From Pseudomonas fluorescens (GTDB lineage Bacteria; Pseudomonadota; Alphaproteobacteria; UBA2136; UBA6156): a stretch of 15,314 bases of DNA. The notes beneath the pieces are model-generated. The model was given only the letters and a program-made list of their open reading frames with translations, searched no databases and was not told the origin of the DNA. How positions within the stretch are numbered: the stretch's first letter is position 1; each line of letters opens with the position of its first letter. The stretch covers positions 1-15,314 of the forward strand of contig QFOU01000027.1 of assembly GCA_003241595.1 (NCBI GenBank), written 5' to 3'. Shown in pieces: positions 1 to 6,447 of the stretch. A program made the position numbers and the translations under genes.

Positions 1-336
1 AGCGCCGAAGCCCTTGTGCACAGCACCGAAAAGGCCTTGAAAGACCATGGCGACAAAGTTTCGGCGGACGTAAAAGCCAAGATCGAAGCCGAACTCAAGG
101 CCACTCAGGAACTTTTATCGGCCCAAGAGGTTGACAAAGCGGCACTTGAGTCCCAAACAGAGAAACTAAGCGAGGCCAGCATGGAACTCGGTAAGGCCAT
201 GTACGAAGCGCAGGCCAAGGCCGAGGCTGATTCCAGTACTTCCGGTCAGGGTAATTCCGACGGAAGTGTGGATGCCGACTACACCCGCGACGGTGAAGAG
301 GGTGCTTCTAATAAGGATGACGGCAAAGCTGCCTAA
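1..336 (+). CDS. dnaK: DnaK (Hsp70 chaperone), C-terminal fragment
   Basis: This is the last 111 codons of the Hsp70 chaperone DnaK; the gene begins before the window. DnaK binds exposed hydrophobic segments of unfolded proteins in the cytoplasm in an ATP-driven cycle with DnaJ and GrpE. What is visible is the helical lid of the substrate-binding domain (it opens SAEALVHSTEKALKDHGDKV, like the E. coli lid), followed by a disordered acidic Ser/Gly/Asp-rich tail. The tail holds VDADY, corresponding to the conserved VDAEFEEV-type end of bacterial DnaK. The usual EEVD-like acidic end is extended here by about 17 residues (DGEEGASN...KAA). A strong terminator follows 20 nt after the stop codon, so transcription is not expected to run freely into the next gene. 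Identification is secure from the lid sequence and from dnaJ nearby. Confidence 0.95.
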   Translation, partial: SAEALVHSTEKALKDHGDKVSADVKAKIEAELKATQELLSAQEVDKAALESQTEKLSEASMELGKAMYEAQAKAEADSSTSGQGNSDGSVDADYTRDGEEGASNKDDGKAA

Positions 337-356
337 CAATAAAAATTAAAAACAGG

Positions 357-383
357 GGGCTGCCGCGTGGCAGCCCTTTGTGT
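357..383 (+). terminator. Intrinsic terminator after dnaK
   Basis: A perfect 8-bp GC-rich stem (GGGCTGCC at 357-364, GGCAGCCC at 369-376) with the 4-nt loop GCGT is followed by TTTGTGTTTG. The U-tract is interrupted by G but still T-rich. It lies just after the dnaK stop and separates dnaK from the next gene. Confidence 0.85.
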
Positions 384-446
384 TTGTGGAATACTCTTCC
401 CCACACATAAAGGTCTTAACGAGTTACCGCTACGGCGGAAAACAAC

Positions 447-452
447 AGGAGA
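447..452 (+). promoter_or_regulatory. Ribosome binding site of the secreted protein gene
   Basis: AGGAGA stands 7 nt before the ATG at 460. It fixes the start at 460 rather than at the in-frame GTG at 367, which lies inside the dnaK terminator hairpin. Confidence 0.8.
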
Positions 453-459
453 TACGACC

Positions 460-903
460 ATGACAACCATGGCGCAACGCGTACTGAACATGATCACCGG
501 CCGCATGGCCATGCTGGTGATGCTCGGCCTTATGGGTGCCTCGCAGGGATTTGCAGAGGGTTATTACCACCACACCCCGAGCGCTCCGACGACCACTTCG
601 GCACCGGCCCGCACCTACCACTACAATGTGGGTTACCGTAGCGGTAACAGCGGCTTCAACTTCACCCGTGGATATGGCGGACGCGATTCCAGCACCGGCT
701 ATACCGGCGCCAATACTGCTATCAACACCCCCCACCGTTCCGACTGGTACTCCAAATTGAATGCCCAACGTCAGTGGGACAACGCGCAGTATCAAAAAAT
801 GCAGCAAGCCAACAATGCACGTTGCGGCTTTACCGGTGCGCCTGCCTATTGCTACCGACTGATGGGCCCCTACCCGCAAGAACTGCGTGTAGTACGCTAC
901 TAA
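460..903 (+). CDS. Secreted Tyr/Gly/Ser/Thr-rich small protein of unknown function
   Basis: 147 codons, starting at the ATG behind a strong AGGAGA site. The N-terminus is a signal peptide: basic residues up to R15, a hydrophobic stretch MAMLVMLGLMGA, then a likely signal peptidase I site after GFA (residue 32). The mature part of about 115 residues is low in charge and rich in Tyr, Gly, Ser, Thr and Asn (residues 33-95). A more ordinary, probably helical segment with many Gln and Asn follows (96-120), then two cysteines, C122 and C131, that could form a disulfide in the periplasm. I recognise no family. The gene lies between dnaK and dnaJ, which are often adjacent in proteobacteria, and has terminators on both sides, so it is probably its own transcription unit. 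Signal peptide, ribosome site and terminator together make a real gene likely; its function cannot be inferred. Confidence 0.75.
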   Translation: MTTMAQRVLNMITGRMAMLVMLGLMGASQGFAEGYYHHTPSAPTTTSAPARTYHYNVGYRSGNSGFNFTRGYGGRDSSTGYTGANTAINTPHRSDWYSKLNAQRQWDNAQYQKMQQANNARCGFTGAPAYCYRLMGPYPQELRVVRY

Positions 904-912
904 CTTCAGCAT

Positions 913-940
913 AAACTCCGCCTGTAGGCGGAGTTTTATT
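913..940 (+). terminator. Intrinsic terminator after the secreted protein gene
   Basis: The perfect 10-bp stem AAACTCCGCC (913-922) / GGCGGAGTTT (927-936) with loop TGTA runs into TTTTATT. It begins 9 nt after the stop codon and isolates this gene from dnaJ. Confidence 0.9.
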
Positions 941-960
941 CGAACGGCAGGATTGCCACG

Positions 961-989
961 TTGACTATACTGTCACTCGCATTTATAAA
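961..989 (+). promoter_or_regulatory. Sigma70-type promoter of dnaJ
   Basis: TTGACT (961-966) and TATAAA (984-989) are separated by exactly 17 nt; each differs from the E. coli consensus at one position. The start point is expected 6-8 nt after the -10 box, at about 995-997, which coincides with the dnaJ ATG at 996. No sigma32-like heat-shock boxes were noticed here. Confidence 0.75.
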
Positions 990-995
990 GTGCCA

Positions 996-2144
996 ATGGC
1001 TCGCGATTTTTACGATATTCTTGGTGTTGCCCGCAATGCGGATGAATCGGCTTTAAAGTCGGCTTATCGCAAGAAGGCAATGGAATTCCACCCTGACCGC
1101 AACCCCAACAACAAAGAGGCGGAAGCTAAGTTCAAGGAAGTGAACGAAGCCTACGATACTCTCAAGGATCCTCAGAAACGCGCGGCATATGACCGTTTTG
1201 GCCATGATGCCTTTACCCAAGGTGGCGGGGGTCGTGGTGGATTTGGTGGCGGCGGCTTTGGCGGGGGGAACGCCGGTTTTGACGGCGGTAATTTTGAAGA
1301 TATCTTTGAGGACCTCATGGGTGGTCTGTTTGGTGGCGGCGGCCAGCAAAGCCGCCGCAGCCATGTCGCCCGCGGCGCGGATTTGCGTTACAACCTTGAA
1401 GTGAGCCTGAAAGACGCGTTTGAAGGTACCAAGGTCGATCTCAAATTCCCGACCACCATCATGTGCGAGACCTGTTCAGGCAGCGGCGCCAAGGCCGGCA
1501 GCAAGCCCGTGACCTGCGGCACTTGCAAAGGTTCGGGGAATGTCACATTCCGCCAAGGTTTCTTCCAGATGAGCCGCACCTGCCCCGACTGTGAAGGTAC
1601 CGGCCAGATCATCAAAGATAAATGTAAGGACTGCCATGGCAGTGGCCGTGTGCGTCAGAACAAGAAGCTTCAGGTTACCATTCCTGCCGGTGTGGATGAC
1701 GGCACCCGCCTGCGTCTGGCAGGTGAGGGTGAAGCCGGTACACATGGCGGACCGGCGGGCGACCTGTTCGTGTTCATTAGCATTGCCAACCACCCTGTGT
1801 TTGGTCGCGATGGCATGCATCTCCACCTTGAGGTGCCAATCAGCATGATTGATGCCGCACTGGGTAGTGAAGTGACGATACCGACACCGGATGGCGGCAA
1901 AACCACCCTGCGCATTCCCTCGGGCAGCCAGCCGGATGATACCGTGCGTCTCCCCGGTTTGGGTATGCCGGCCTTGGGTCGCCCCCGCGACAAGGGCGAT
2001 ATTGTCGCGCACTTGAAGGTTTCGATTCCTTCGCATCTGGATAAGAAGCAGAAGGCCGTGCTTGAAGAGCTACGCAGCCAGTTGGAACCCGGCCGCGCGG
2101 AAACCGGCTTTATGAACAAGCTTAAGAAGTTCTGGGGCGAATAG
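996..2144 (+). CDS. dnaJ: DnaJ (Hsp40 co-chaperone)
   Basis: 382 codons, normal for type I DnaJ. It stimulates DnaK ATP hydrolysis and delivers unfolded proteins to it in the cytoplasm. The J domain occupies residues 1-70 with the essential HPD at 32-34. A long Gly/Phe-rich linker follows (about 73-120). Four zinc-binding repeats come next: CETCSGSG (157), CGTCKGSG (174), CPDCEGTG (196) and CKDCHGSG (210). Two C-terminal beta-domains and a Lys-rich end complete it. I chose the ATG at 996 because MARDFYDILGV matches the family start; an in-frame GTG two codons upstream (990) abuts the -10 box and would lie outside the predicted transcript. There is no Shine-Dalgarno sequence, and the promoter position suggests a leaderless mRNA. 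dnaK lies upstream but is separated by another gene and two terminators. Confidence 0.97.
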   Translation: MARDFYDILGVARNADESALKSAYRKKAMEFHPDRNPNNKEAEAKFKEVNEAYDTLKDPQKRAAYDRFGHDAFTQGGGGRGGFGGGGFGGGNAGFDGGNFEDIFEDLMGGLFGGGGQQSRRSHVARGADLRYNLEVSLKDAFEGTKVDLKFPTTIMCETCSGSGAKAGSKPVTCGTCKGSGNVTFRQGFFQMSRTCPDCEGTGQIIKDKCKDCHGSGRVRQNKKLQVTIPAGVDDGTRLRLAGEGEAGTHGGPAGDLFVFISIANHPVFGRDGMHLHLEVPISMIDAALGSEVTIPTPDGGKTTLRIPSGSQPDDTVRLPGLGMPALGRPRDKGDIVAHLKVSIPSHLDKKQKAVLEELRSQLEPGRAETGFMNKLKKFWGE

Positions 2145-2160
2145 AGCCCTCCCGACACGC

Positions 2161-2189
2161 AAAAACCGTCCGTAATACGGACGGTTTCC
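2161..2189. terminator. Bidirectional terminator between dnaJ and the convergent small gene
   Basis: A perfect 11-bp stem, AAACCGTCCGT (2163-2173) / ACGGACGGTTT (2177-2187), closes on a 3-nt loop. On the minus strand it is followed by a run of five T and serves the 66-codon gene that ends at 2268. On the plus strand the tail is TTT followed by C residues, so termination of dnaJ is probably less efficient. Confidence 0.85.
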
Positions 2190-2267
2190 CCCTTCTGGTC
2201 GGGCATTTCGGCTACGAAAACTCCGTTTCTCAGCTTGCCGTATGCTTCGGTGTAAGGGAGCTGCGGC

Positions 2268-2468
2268 CTAGATGCCCGACTGTTGCGCGGACCATTCCTT
2301 CAGTGGCCCGCGACTGAACTCGTCAATCATGGTGTTGATAGCTTCGGGTTTGAAACCCATTGCCCGACCCAGCTCGGTTGCTTGCTCCCGCGCCGGTCCA
2401 TCATTCTCTACCAGCCACTGCCGATACGCCTGATTGATGCTGCGCACCACGTCTTCATATTCGATCAT
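2268..2468 (-). CDS. Small orphan protein, 66 residues
   Basis: A 66-codon gene starting MIEYEDVVRS. The start is set by a strong AAGGGGGA site 7 nt upstream; the frame stays open for 14 codons further but without such a site. The product has no signal peptide or membrane segment and is probably all-helical: an amphipathic helix (VVRSINQAYRQWLVE), then an acidic and basic middle, and a second helix ending in a Trp-containing tail. It is convergent with dnaJ and shares the bidirectional terminator. The distance to nth upstream (283 nt) suggests its own promoter. I do not recognise a family. The strong ribosome site and well-placed terminator support a real gene. Confidence 0.7.
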   Translation of the reverse strand: MIEYEDVVRSINQAYRQWLVENDGPAREQATELGRAMGFKPEAINTMIDEFSRGPLKEWSAQQSGI

Positions 2469-2475
2469 GATTGTA

Positions 2476-2483
2476 TCCCCCTT
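2476..2483 (-). promoter_or_regulatory. Ribosome binding site of the 66-codon gene
   Basis: AAGGGGGA read on the minus strand, 7 nt before the ATG at 2468. It decides the start of the small gene. Confidence 0.75.
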
Positions 2484-2539
2484 CTCAGAAAGCCCGACAC
2501 CACTAAACACCAGTGCAAAGCCTTGTTGTTTACCCTCAT

Positions 2540-2692
2540 CTTCCGCCTGCTTCTTTCAGGAAGCAGATAAAGACCATCCCACACGGTCTGTAAGAGCAAC
2601 GGACCCCATGGGGAAAGGTTCCGCAGCATCTCTGGAAGCTGAAGCCACCTTGCGGTGGGTTCTCGATGATGCCCCCTGCATCATCTTTTATT
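2540..2692 (+). ncRNA. Candidate small RNA in the gene-poor gap
   Basis: This stretch holds no convincing protein gene but a series of short perfect hairpins. These are CTGCTTC/GAAGCAG (2547-2566), AGACC/GGTCT (2571-2589), the palindrome CCCCATGGGG (2604-2613), CCACC/GGTGG (2645-2658), and finally an 8-bp terminator stem followed by TTTTATT. The terminator orients it on the plus strand, where no protein gene upstream needs it: dnaJ already ends at 2144 and the intervening gene is antisense. Against this, the CCACC/GGTGG hairpin has a GNRA loop (GCAA) only when read on the minus strand, where the region would be the 5' leader of the 66-codon gene. The 5' end is not defined because I see no clear promoter. 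I could not match it to 6S, SRP, RNase P or tmRNA with any confidence. Confidence 0.35.
2665..2692 (+). terminator. Intrinsic terminator of an unassigned plus-strand transcript
   Basis: GATGATGC (2665-2672), loop CCCCT, GCATCATC (2678-2685), then TTTTATT. The perfect 8-bp stem has a good U-tract on the plus strand; on the minus strand the flank is GAGAACC, so it would not terminate there. Confidence 0.7.
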
Positions 2693-2751
2693 AGCGTCTC
2701 AAAGCCGTGACGACGTGTCAATCAACTTTTAAATGTATGATTTATATAAAT

Positions 2752-3420
2752 TTAAACAATCCGCTTCTCGGGACTGTGACAAAATGCTGCGACAGGACAC
2801 TGTCCACATAATGGTGAACGCGCCAGGCATATGTAGCGACCATGGAGAATCAGCCAATGGTGGGCGTGTTGCTGGAATTCAGCAGGGATCACACGCATGA
2901 GGTCGGCCTCTACGGCATCCGGCGTTGTACCGCGTGACATGCCAAGACGGCGGGCGACGCGATAGACATGGGTATCCACCGCAATGGTAATATGATCGTA
3001 GAGTTGGCTTAACACGACGTTCGCAGTTTTACGACCAACCCCCGGCAAGGCCACCAGCTCGTCCATGGTTTGAGGCACCTCGCCGCCATGGAGATCCACC
3101 AACATGTGAGACAGGGCAATCACGTTCTTCGCTTTAGTACGGAACAGGCCGATCGATCGGATATAGGAGAGCAACTCTTCTTCACCCAAGGCCATCATCT
3201 CGGCCGGAGTATGAATCTTTTCAAACAGCGGGGCGGTAGCGAGATTCACGGATTTATCGGTAGCCTGCGCAGACAGAACAACGGCCACGAGGAGCTGATA
3301 ACCGTTATTATAAAGCAATTCGGTGCGCGGCGCAGGCGAGGCTTCTCGAAATATACGAAAAACGGCCTGAATCTCGTCAGGCTTCGCCTTAGGGGGAAGC
3401 TTTACCGTGGATGTGGCCAT
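2752..3420 (-). CDS. nth: Endonuclease III (DNA glycosylase/AP lyase)
   Basis: 222 codons, close to the usual length. Endonuclease III removes oxidised pyrimidines from DNA and cleaves the resulting abasic site in base excision repair. The helix-hairpin-helix LPGVGRKTANVV lies at 125-136 and includes the catalytic Lys (K131). The catalytic Asp is D149 in AVDTHVYRV. The [4Fe-4S] cluster motif C-X6-C-X2-C-X5-C is complete (C198, C205, C208, C214). The start ATG lies 6 nt after the epimerase stop, with GGGAG about 11 nt before it inside the end of the epimerase gene, so nth is probably co-transcribed with, and perhaps translationally coupled to, the polysaccharide genes. It is functionally unrelated to them. 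No U-rich terminator is visible after the stop, only AT-rich DNA. Confidence 0.96.
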   Translation of the reverse strand: MATSTVKLPPKAKPDEIQAVFRIFREASPAPRTELLYNNGYQLLVAVVLSAQATDKSVNLATAPLFEKIHTPAEMMALGEEELLSYIRSIGLFRTKAKNVIALSHMLVDLHGGEVPQTMDELVALPGVGRKTANVVLSQLYDHITIAVDTHVYRVARRLGMSRGTTPDAVEADLMRVIPAEFQQHAHHWLILHGRYICLARSPLCGQCPVAAFCHSPEKRIV

Positions 3421-3426
3421 TCCGGA

Positions 3427-4461
3427 TCAGTCTCCCAGAATGCGTGCGCCCGTGGATTTGTACCACTCGGCCAGGCGGGCAAGGCCGTCTTCTAATGCCG
3501 TGTGCGGCGCCCAGCCTACAGCGTTCTTCAGACGTGAGGTATTCGCAAAGGTTTTATAGACTTCGGTCGCTGGCCATTCGCGTAGATCGAGATCGGCCGA
3601 CTTACCCAGCACCTGCGACAAAGTTTGCACGAAGTTGAGCATTTGTACGGGGCTTTGGTTACCAAGATTGTAAATCGCATGCGGGGTTGGTGCGGCTTCC
3701 GGCAACGTGGGGATCAGGCGGATGATCGCTTCGACGATATCATCGATGTAAGTGAAATCGCGCCAGAGATCGCCGTGGTTGAACAGCGGGATTTTTTGTC
3801 CCGCCATGATATTGCGGGTGAACATAAGCGGCGTCATATCCGGGCGCCCCCAAGGGCCGTACACCGTAAAGAAACGCAGACCTGTGGCAGGCATACCGAA
3901 CTGGTGCGACCAGGCATGGGTCAACATTTCATCGGCACGTTTAGTGGCGGCATAGAGGCTGACGGGGCGAGAAACGTCGTCGGATTCGGAAAACGGCATG
4001 GTCTCGATACCCGGCTGGGCATTGGCGCCATAAACACTGCTACTACTGGCATACAGGAAGTGCTCGACCGGCGCCCCCATGTCGGCCAATGCTTTGGCGG
4101 CAGCCATCATGTTGAAGTGACCGATGAGATTGGATTCGAGGTAAGGCACCTGATGCGTCAGACCGTAGCGCACACCGGCCTGGGCGGCCAAATGGATGAT
4201 GACGGCTGGCTTGGTGGTGGTCATCAGGTCGATCAGCGCCTGACGGTCGGTAAGACAGATCTTGTGGAAGTTGAAGGCCTCCGCATCGGGATGGGTGTGC
4301 AAGTGCGCGAGACGCGCGTCCTTCAGCACGGGCGTGTAGTAATCGTTGATATTGTCCAGCCCTACGACCTTCCACCCCTCGGTCAACAAGCGCTCGGCGA
4401 CAGCGGCCCCGATAAAACCAGCTGCACCGGTAACCAAAGCAATACGAGGAGTAGATGACAT
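3427..4461 (-). CDS. UDP-glucuronate 4-epimerase-like NAD-dependent epimerase
   Basis: 344 codons of an extended short-chain dehydrogenase/reductase. The Rossmann motif is TGAAGFIG (11-18), the Ser region ASSSSVYG (139-146) and the catalytic YxxxK is Y170/K174. The stretches AAQAGVRYG, PVSLYAATK, LRFFTVYGPWGRPDM and WRDFTYIDDIVE are typical of the branch that converts UDP-glucuronate to UDP-galacturonate (LspL/Cap1J/GAE type) rather than GalE or RmlB. Substrate is inferred from this similarity, and its position behind galU supports it, since UDP-glucose gives UDP-glucuronate through Ugd, which is not in the window. The ATG at 4461 has GGA about 10 nt before it; an ATG five codons earlier (4476) lacks a ribosome site. 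A perfect hairpin stands between galU and this gene. nth follows after 6 nt. Confidence 0.9.
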   Translation of the reverse strand: MSSTPRIALVTGAAGFIGAAVAERLLTEGWKVVGLDNINDYYTPVLKDARLAHLHTHPDAEAFNFHKICLTDRQALIDLMTTTKPAVIIHLAAQAGVRYGLTHQVPYLESNLIGHFNMMAAAKALADMGAPVEHFLYASSSSVYGANAQPGIETMPFSESDDVSRPVSLYAATKRADEMLTHAWSHQFGMPATGLRFFTVYGPWGRPDMTPLMFTRNIMAGQKIPLFNHGDLWRDFTYIDDIVEAIIRLIPTLPEAAPTPHAIYNLGNQSPVQMLNFVQTLSQVLGKSADLDLREWPATEVYKTFANTSRLKNAVGWAPHTALEDGLARLAEWYKSTGARILGD

Positions 4462-4480
4462 ATATGAACATTCCATTAAG

Positions 4481-4503
4481 AAGGGGCAGTCTCGCTGCCC
4501 CTT
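4481..4503 (-). other. Perfect intercistronic hairpin between galU and the epimerase gene
   Basis: Read on the minus strand, AAGGGGCAG and CTGCCCCTT form a 9-bp perfect stem with the loop CGAGA, 6 nt after the galU stop. The following bases are CTTAATGG, not a U-tract. It may be a weak terminator, a transcript-stabilising stem or a processing site that sets different levels of the two genes. Confidence 0.6.
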
Positions 4504-4509
4504 GCATAG

Positions 4510-5418
4510 TTACGACCCGGATTTAACCATGTCGTTGATGAACGGGCGCAGACGCTCGGAAATGTAAGGGTCTTGCATGGCAAAGTAAAGGTTTGCCATT
4601 TGGAAGCCCACCTTGTCGCCGCAGTCAAAGCGCTTATTCGTAGAGATATAACCACTGTAACCTTCAGTCTTGGCGACTTCAGCCATGGCATCGGTCAATT
4701 GAATTTCACCCCCCTTGCCCGGCTTGGTCTCGGCCAGCAGCGCCATGTGCGCGGGGCTGAGTACATAGCGGCCTACAACTGCGAGGTTGCTCGGGGCTTC
4801 TTCCGGCTTGGGCTTTTCCACAAAGCTCGACACATTCACGCGGGAGCCTTCCGGCTTGCTGCCCCCGATATCCAGAATACCGTAGCTGGAGGTACGCTCG
4901 TGCGGGACTTCCTCGCACATCACGACACTCTTGCCAGTCTCTTCGTACATCTTGATCATTTCGGCGAGGCCGTTGCCGTTATTGCAGCACATGACATCGT
5001 CCGGCAGCAGTACGGCAAATGGATCGTTACCGGTAATGGTATGGCCGCACCATACGGCGTGACCAAGACCCAGCGGCTCACCCTGGCGGGTGTAGTACAT
5101 ACGCGCATCGCTGGGGAGTACGGAGCTTACGACCTTCAGTTCGACCATTTTACCCTTTTTGGCGAGGGTATCGGCGAGTTCATAGGGATAGTCGAAGTGG
5201 TTTTCCATAGCGACTTTACCGCGGCCGGTAATGATAATGAATTCGCGAATACCAGCGTCGTAAGCTTCTTCAATGGCATATTGAATAATCGGCTTATTCA
5301 CTACGGTCAGCATTTCCTTAGGCATAGCCTTGGTAGCCGGCAGGAAGCGGGTGCCCAAACCAGCGGCCGGAATGACTGCTTTTGTAACCTTACGATTTAC
5401 TGCGGTGTTTTGAGTCAT
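4510..5418 (-). CDS. galU: UTP-glucose-1-phosphate uridylyltransferase
   Basis: 302 codons, as expected for bacterial GalU. It makes UDP-glucose and diphosphate from glucose-1-phosphate and UTP in the cytoplasm, supplying envelope glycans. The nucleotide-binding signature GLGTRFLPATK lies at 20-30 and KPIIQY at 42-47. QGEPLGLGHAVW (112-123), LLPDD (137-141), SSYGILD (177-183), EKP (201-203) and GEIQLTDAM (237-245) are all present. The ATG at 5418 is preceded by GAGGA with a 7-nt spacer; the open frame upstream (to 5460) lacks such a site. The start lies inside the last codons of the preceding glycosyl-phosphate transferase gene (29-nt overlap), which suggests coupled translation. Confidence 0.97.
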   Translation of the reverse strand: MTQNTAVNRKVTKAVIPAAGLGTRFLPATKAMPKEMLTVVNKPIIQYAIEEAYDAGIREFIIITGRGKVAMENHFDYPYELADTLAKKGKMVELKVVSSVLPSDARMYYTRQGEPLGLGHAVWCGHTITGNDPFAVLLPDDVMCCNNGNGLAEMIKMYEETGKSVVMCEEVPHERTSSYGILDIGGSKPEGSRVNVSSFVEKPKPEEAPSNLAVVGRYVLSPAHMALLAETKPGKGGEIQLTDAMAEVAKTEGYSGYISTNKRFDCGDKVGFQMANLYFAMQDPYISERLRPFINDMVKSGS

Positions 5419-6436
5419 GCGTATATCCTCGTTTTTCTCGACGGCGGATATACCACGCAATCAATCCCATAGCCAGCATGCCGCTTAAAAAAGCTAACCA
5501 GGGACAATGGTAGGCGTAAGCTAAAATAGAGATTGAAAGCAAAATAACATTCACAAGCGCAACGTGACCTACAAGCTGGGAGTGCGTATGTCCCAACGCC
5601 ATATACCGGTGGAACCAGAAGGTTTTATGCGGCTGCCACGGTGCATGCCCCTGCCAGATACGACGAATCAGAGTACTGGTTGCATCGACTGCAAATACGA
5701 GAGGGAGTGTCGCCAATGGCCAGATTACGTTGATTGTGTCGTCGACCACCGCAATCAGGAATAATCCCGCCAGAATAAAGCCAAGCCACGTGGCACCGAC
5801 ATCGCCCATAAATACACGTGCAGGGGGGCCGTTTACACGAAGGAATCCCGTACAGGCAATTGCGATCATCAACGCCAACGGTGCGAATGCAGGTACCAGT
5901 AACGCGAGACCCAAGCTCAACGCAATTGCTTCAGAAGTGGCAAGGCCATCAGCGCCATCCATAAAATTGTACAGATTGATGAACCAGGCCCAGCCCACCA
6001 TCAAGAGGATCTTCTCCAGACCCAAGGGCAGGAAATCGAAGAGTGGTGGAAGAAGGAATAAGGTGACTGTCACCGCAAGGAAGTGAATGATCAGGCGCAG
6101 TTTGGGCGAAAGCTCGTGACGGTCATCCAGCCAGCTTACATAGGCAACCACCAAGCTGCCCAGCAGCAGTACCGTTAGATAACCCTTGAACGGCAACGGC
6201 CAGAGCCATGACATGAGCAACCCCACCGGCACCACGACCAACGGCAGGATAAGACCACCCCCGTGGGGAGTTGGTACAGTATGGCTGGAACGGGCTGTAA
6301 CCTGGGATACAAGCCCCATACGGCGGCAGTATTCCACCACCTTGGGTGAGAAGTAGTAGACAAGGAAGCCTACAAGACCAATCAGCACACAAAGGGCCGT
6401 GGTACGGGTTTCATTCATTAAGGCGATCGTCTGCAT
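5390..6436 (-). CDS. Polyprenyl-phosphate sugar-1-phosphate transferase (WecA/WbpL type)
   Basis: 348 codons of a multi-pass inner-membrane enzyme of the MraY/WecA family. These start glycan assembly by moving a sugar-1-phosphate (often GlcNAc, FucNAc or QuiNAc) from a UDP-sugar to undecaprenyl phosphate. Visible motifs are PTPHGGG (55-61), the metal-binding Asp pair WLDDRH (102-107), NFMDGADGLA (157-166), RVFMGDVGATWLGF (207-220) and a cytoplasmic His-rich loop HKTFWFHRYMALGHTH (270-285). Around ten hydrophobic segments fill the rest, and the C-terminus is basic (RRREKRG). These features fit the WbpL/WbcO branch better than MraY; the donor sugar is not predictable. The start at 6436 lies 11 nt after the GT4 stop and has no Shine-Dalgarno sequence, so it may rely on coupling; M7 (6418) is an alternative. 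The end overlaps galU. Confidence 0.9.
   Translation of the reverse strand: MQTIALMNETRTTALCVLIGLVGFLVYYFSPKVVEYCRRMGLVSQVTARSSHTVPTPHGGGLILPLVVVPVGLLMSWLWPLPFKGYLTVLLLGSLVVAYVSWLDDRHELSPKLRLIIHFLAVTVTLFLLPPLFDFLPLGLEKILLMVGWAWFINLYNFMDGADGLATSEAIALSLGLALLVPAFAPLALMIAIACTGFLRVNGPPARVFMGDVGATWLGFILAGLFLIAVVDDTINVIWPLATLPLVFAVDATSTLIRRIWQGHAPWQPHKTFWFHRYMALGHTHSQLVGHVALVNVILLSISILAYAYHCPWLAFLSGMLAMGLIAWYIRRREKRGYTHDSKHRSKS
5426..5430 (-). promoter_or_regulatory. Ribosome binding site of galU
   Basis: GAGGA on the minus strand, 7 nt before the galU ATG at 5418 and inside the 3' end of the upstream gene. It decides the galU start. Confidence 0.75.
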
Positions 6437-6447
6437 TGTAAAAACGC

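Noticed and set aside
367..459. Upstream in-frame GTG extension of the secreted protein gene
   Set aside because: It would begin inside the dnaK terminator stem; a strong ribosome site and signal peptide fit the ATG at 460.
2198..2280. 9-bp inverted repeat GTCGGGCAT / ATGCCCGAC about 65 nt apart
   Set aside because: One arm lies in the last codons of the 66-codon gene and no further symmetry or target duplication is visible; probably chance.
2571..2658. Resemblance of the hairpin region to 6S or SRP RNA
   Set aside because: Only short fragments look similar; the closing stem of 6S and the conserved SRP loop sequence are not present.
2434..2694. Plus-strand open frame of 86 codons across the gene-poor stretch
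   Set aside because: It overlaps the 66-codon gene, has no ribosome site and its end falls inside the terminator hairpin, so a structured RNA or leader explains the stretch better.
2740..2751. 12-bp palindrome ATTTATATAAAT just after nth
   Set aside because: It is in very AT-rich DNA where such palindromes arise easily, and no nearby gene start makes an operator convincing.
3625..4458. Plus-strand open frame of 277 codons opposite the epimerase gene
   Set aside because: The minus strand carries the full epimerase with its catalytic motifs; the plus-strand product is rich in His and Arg with no motif.
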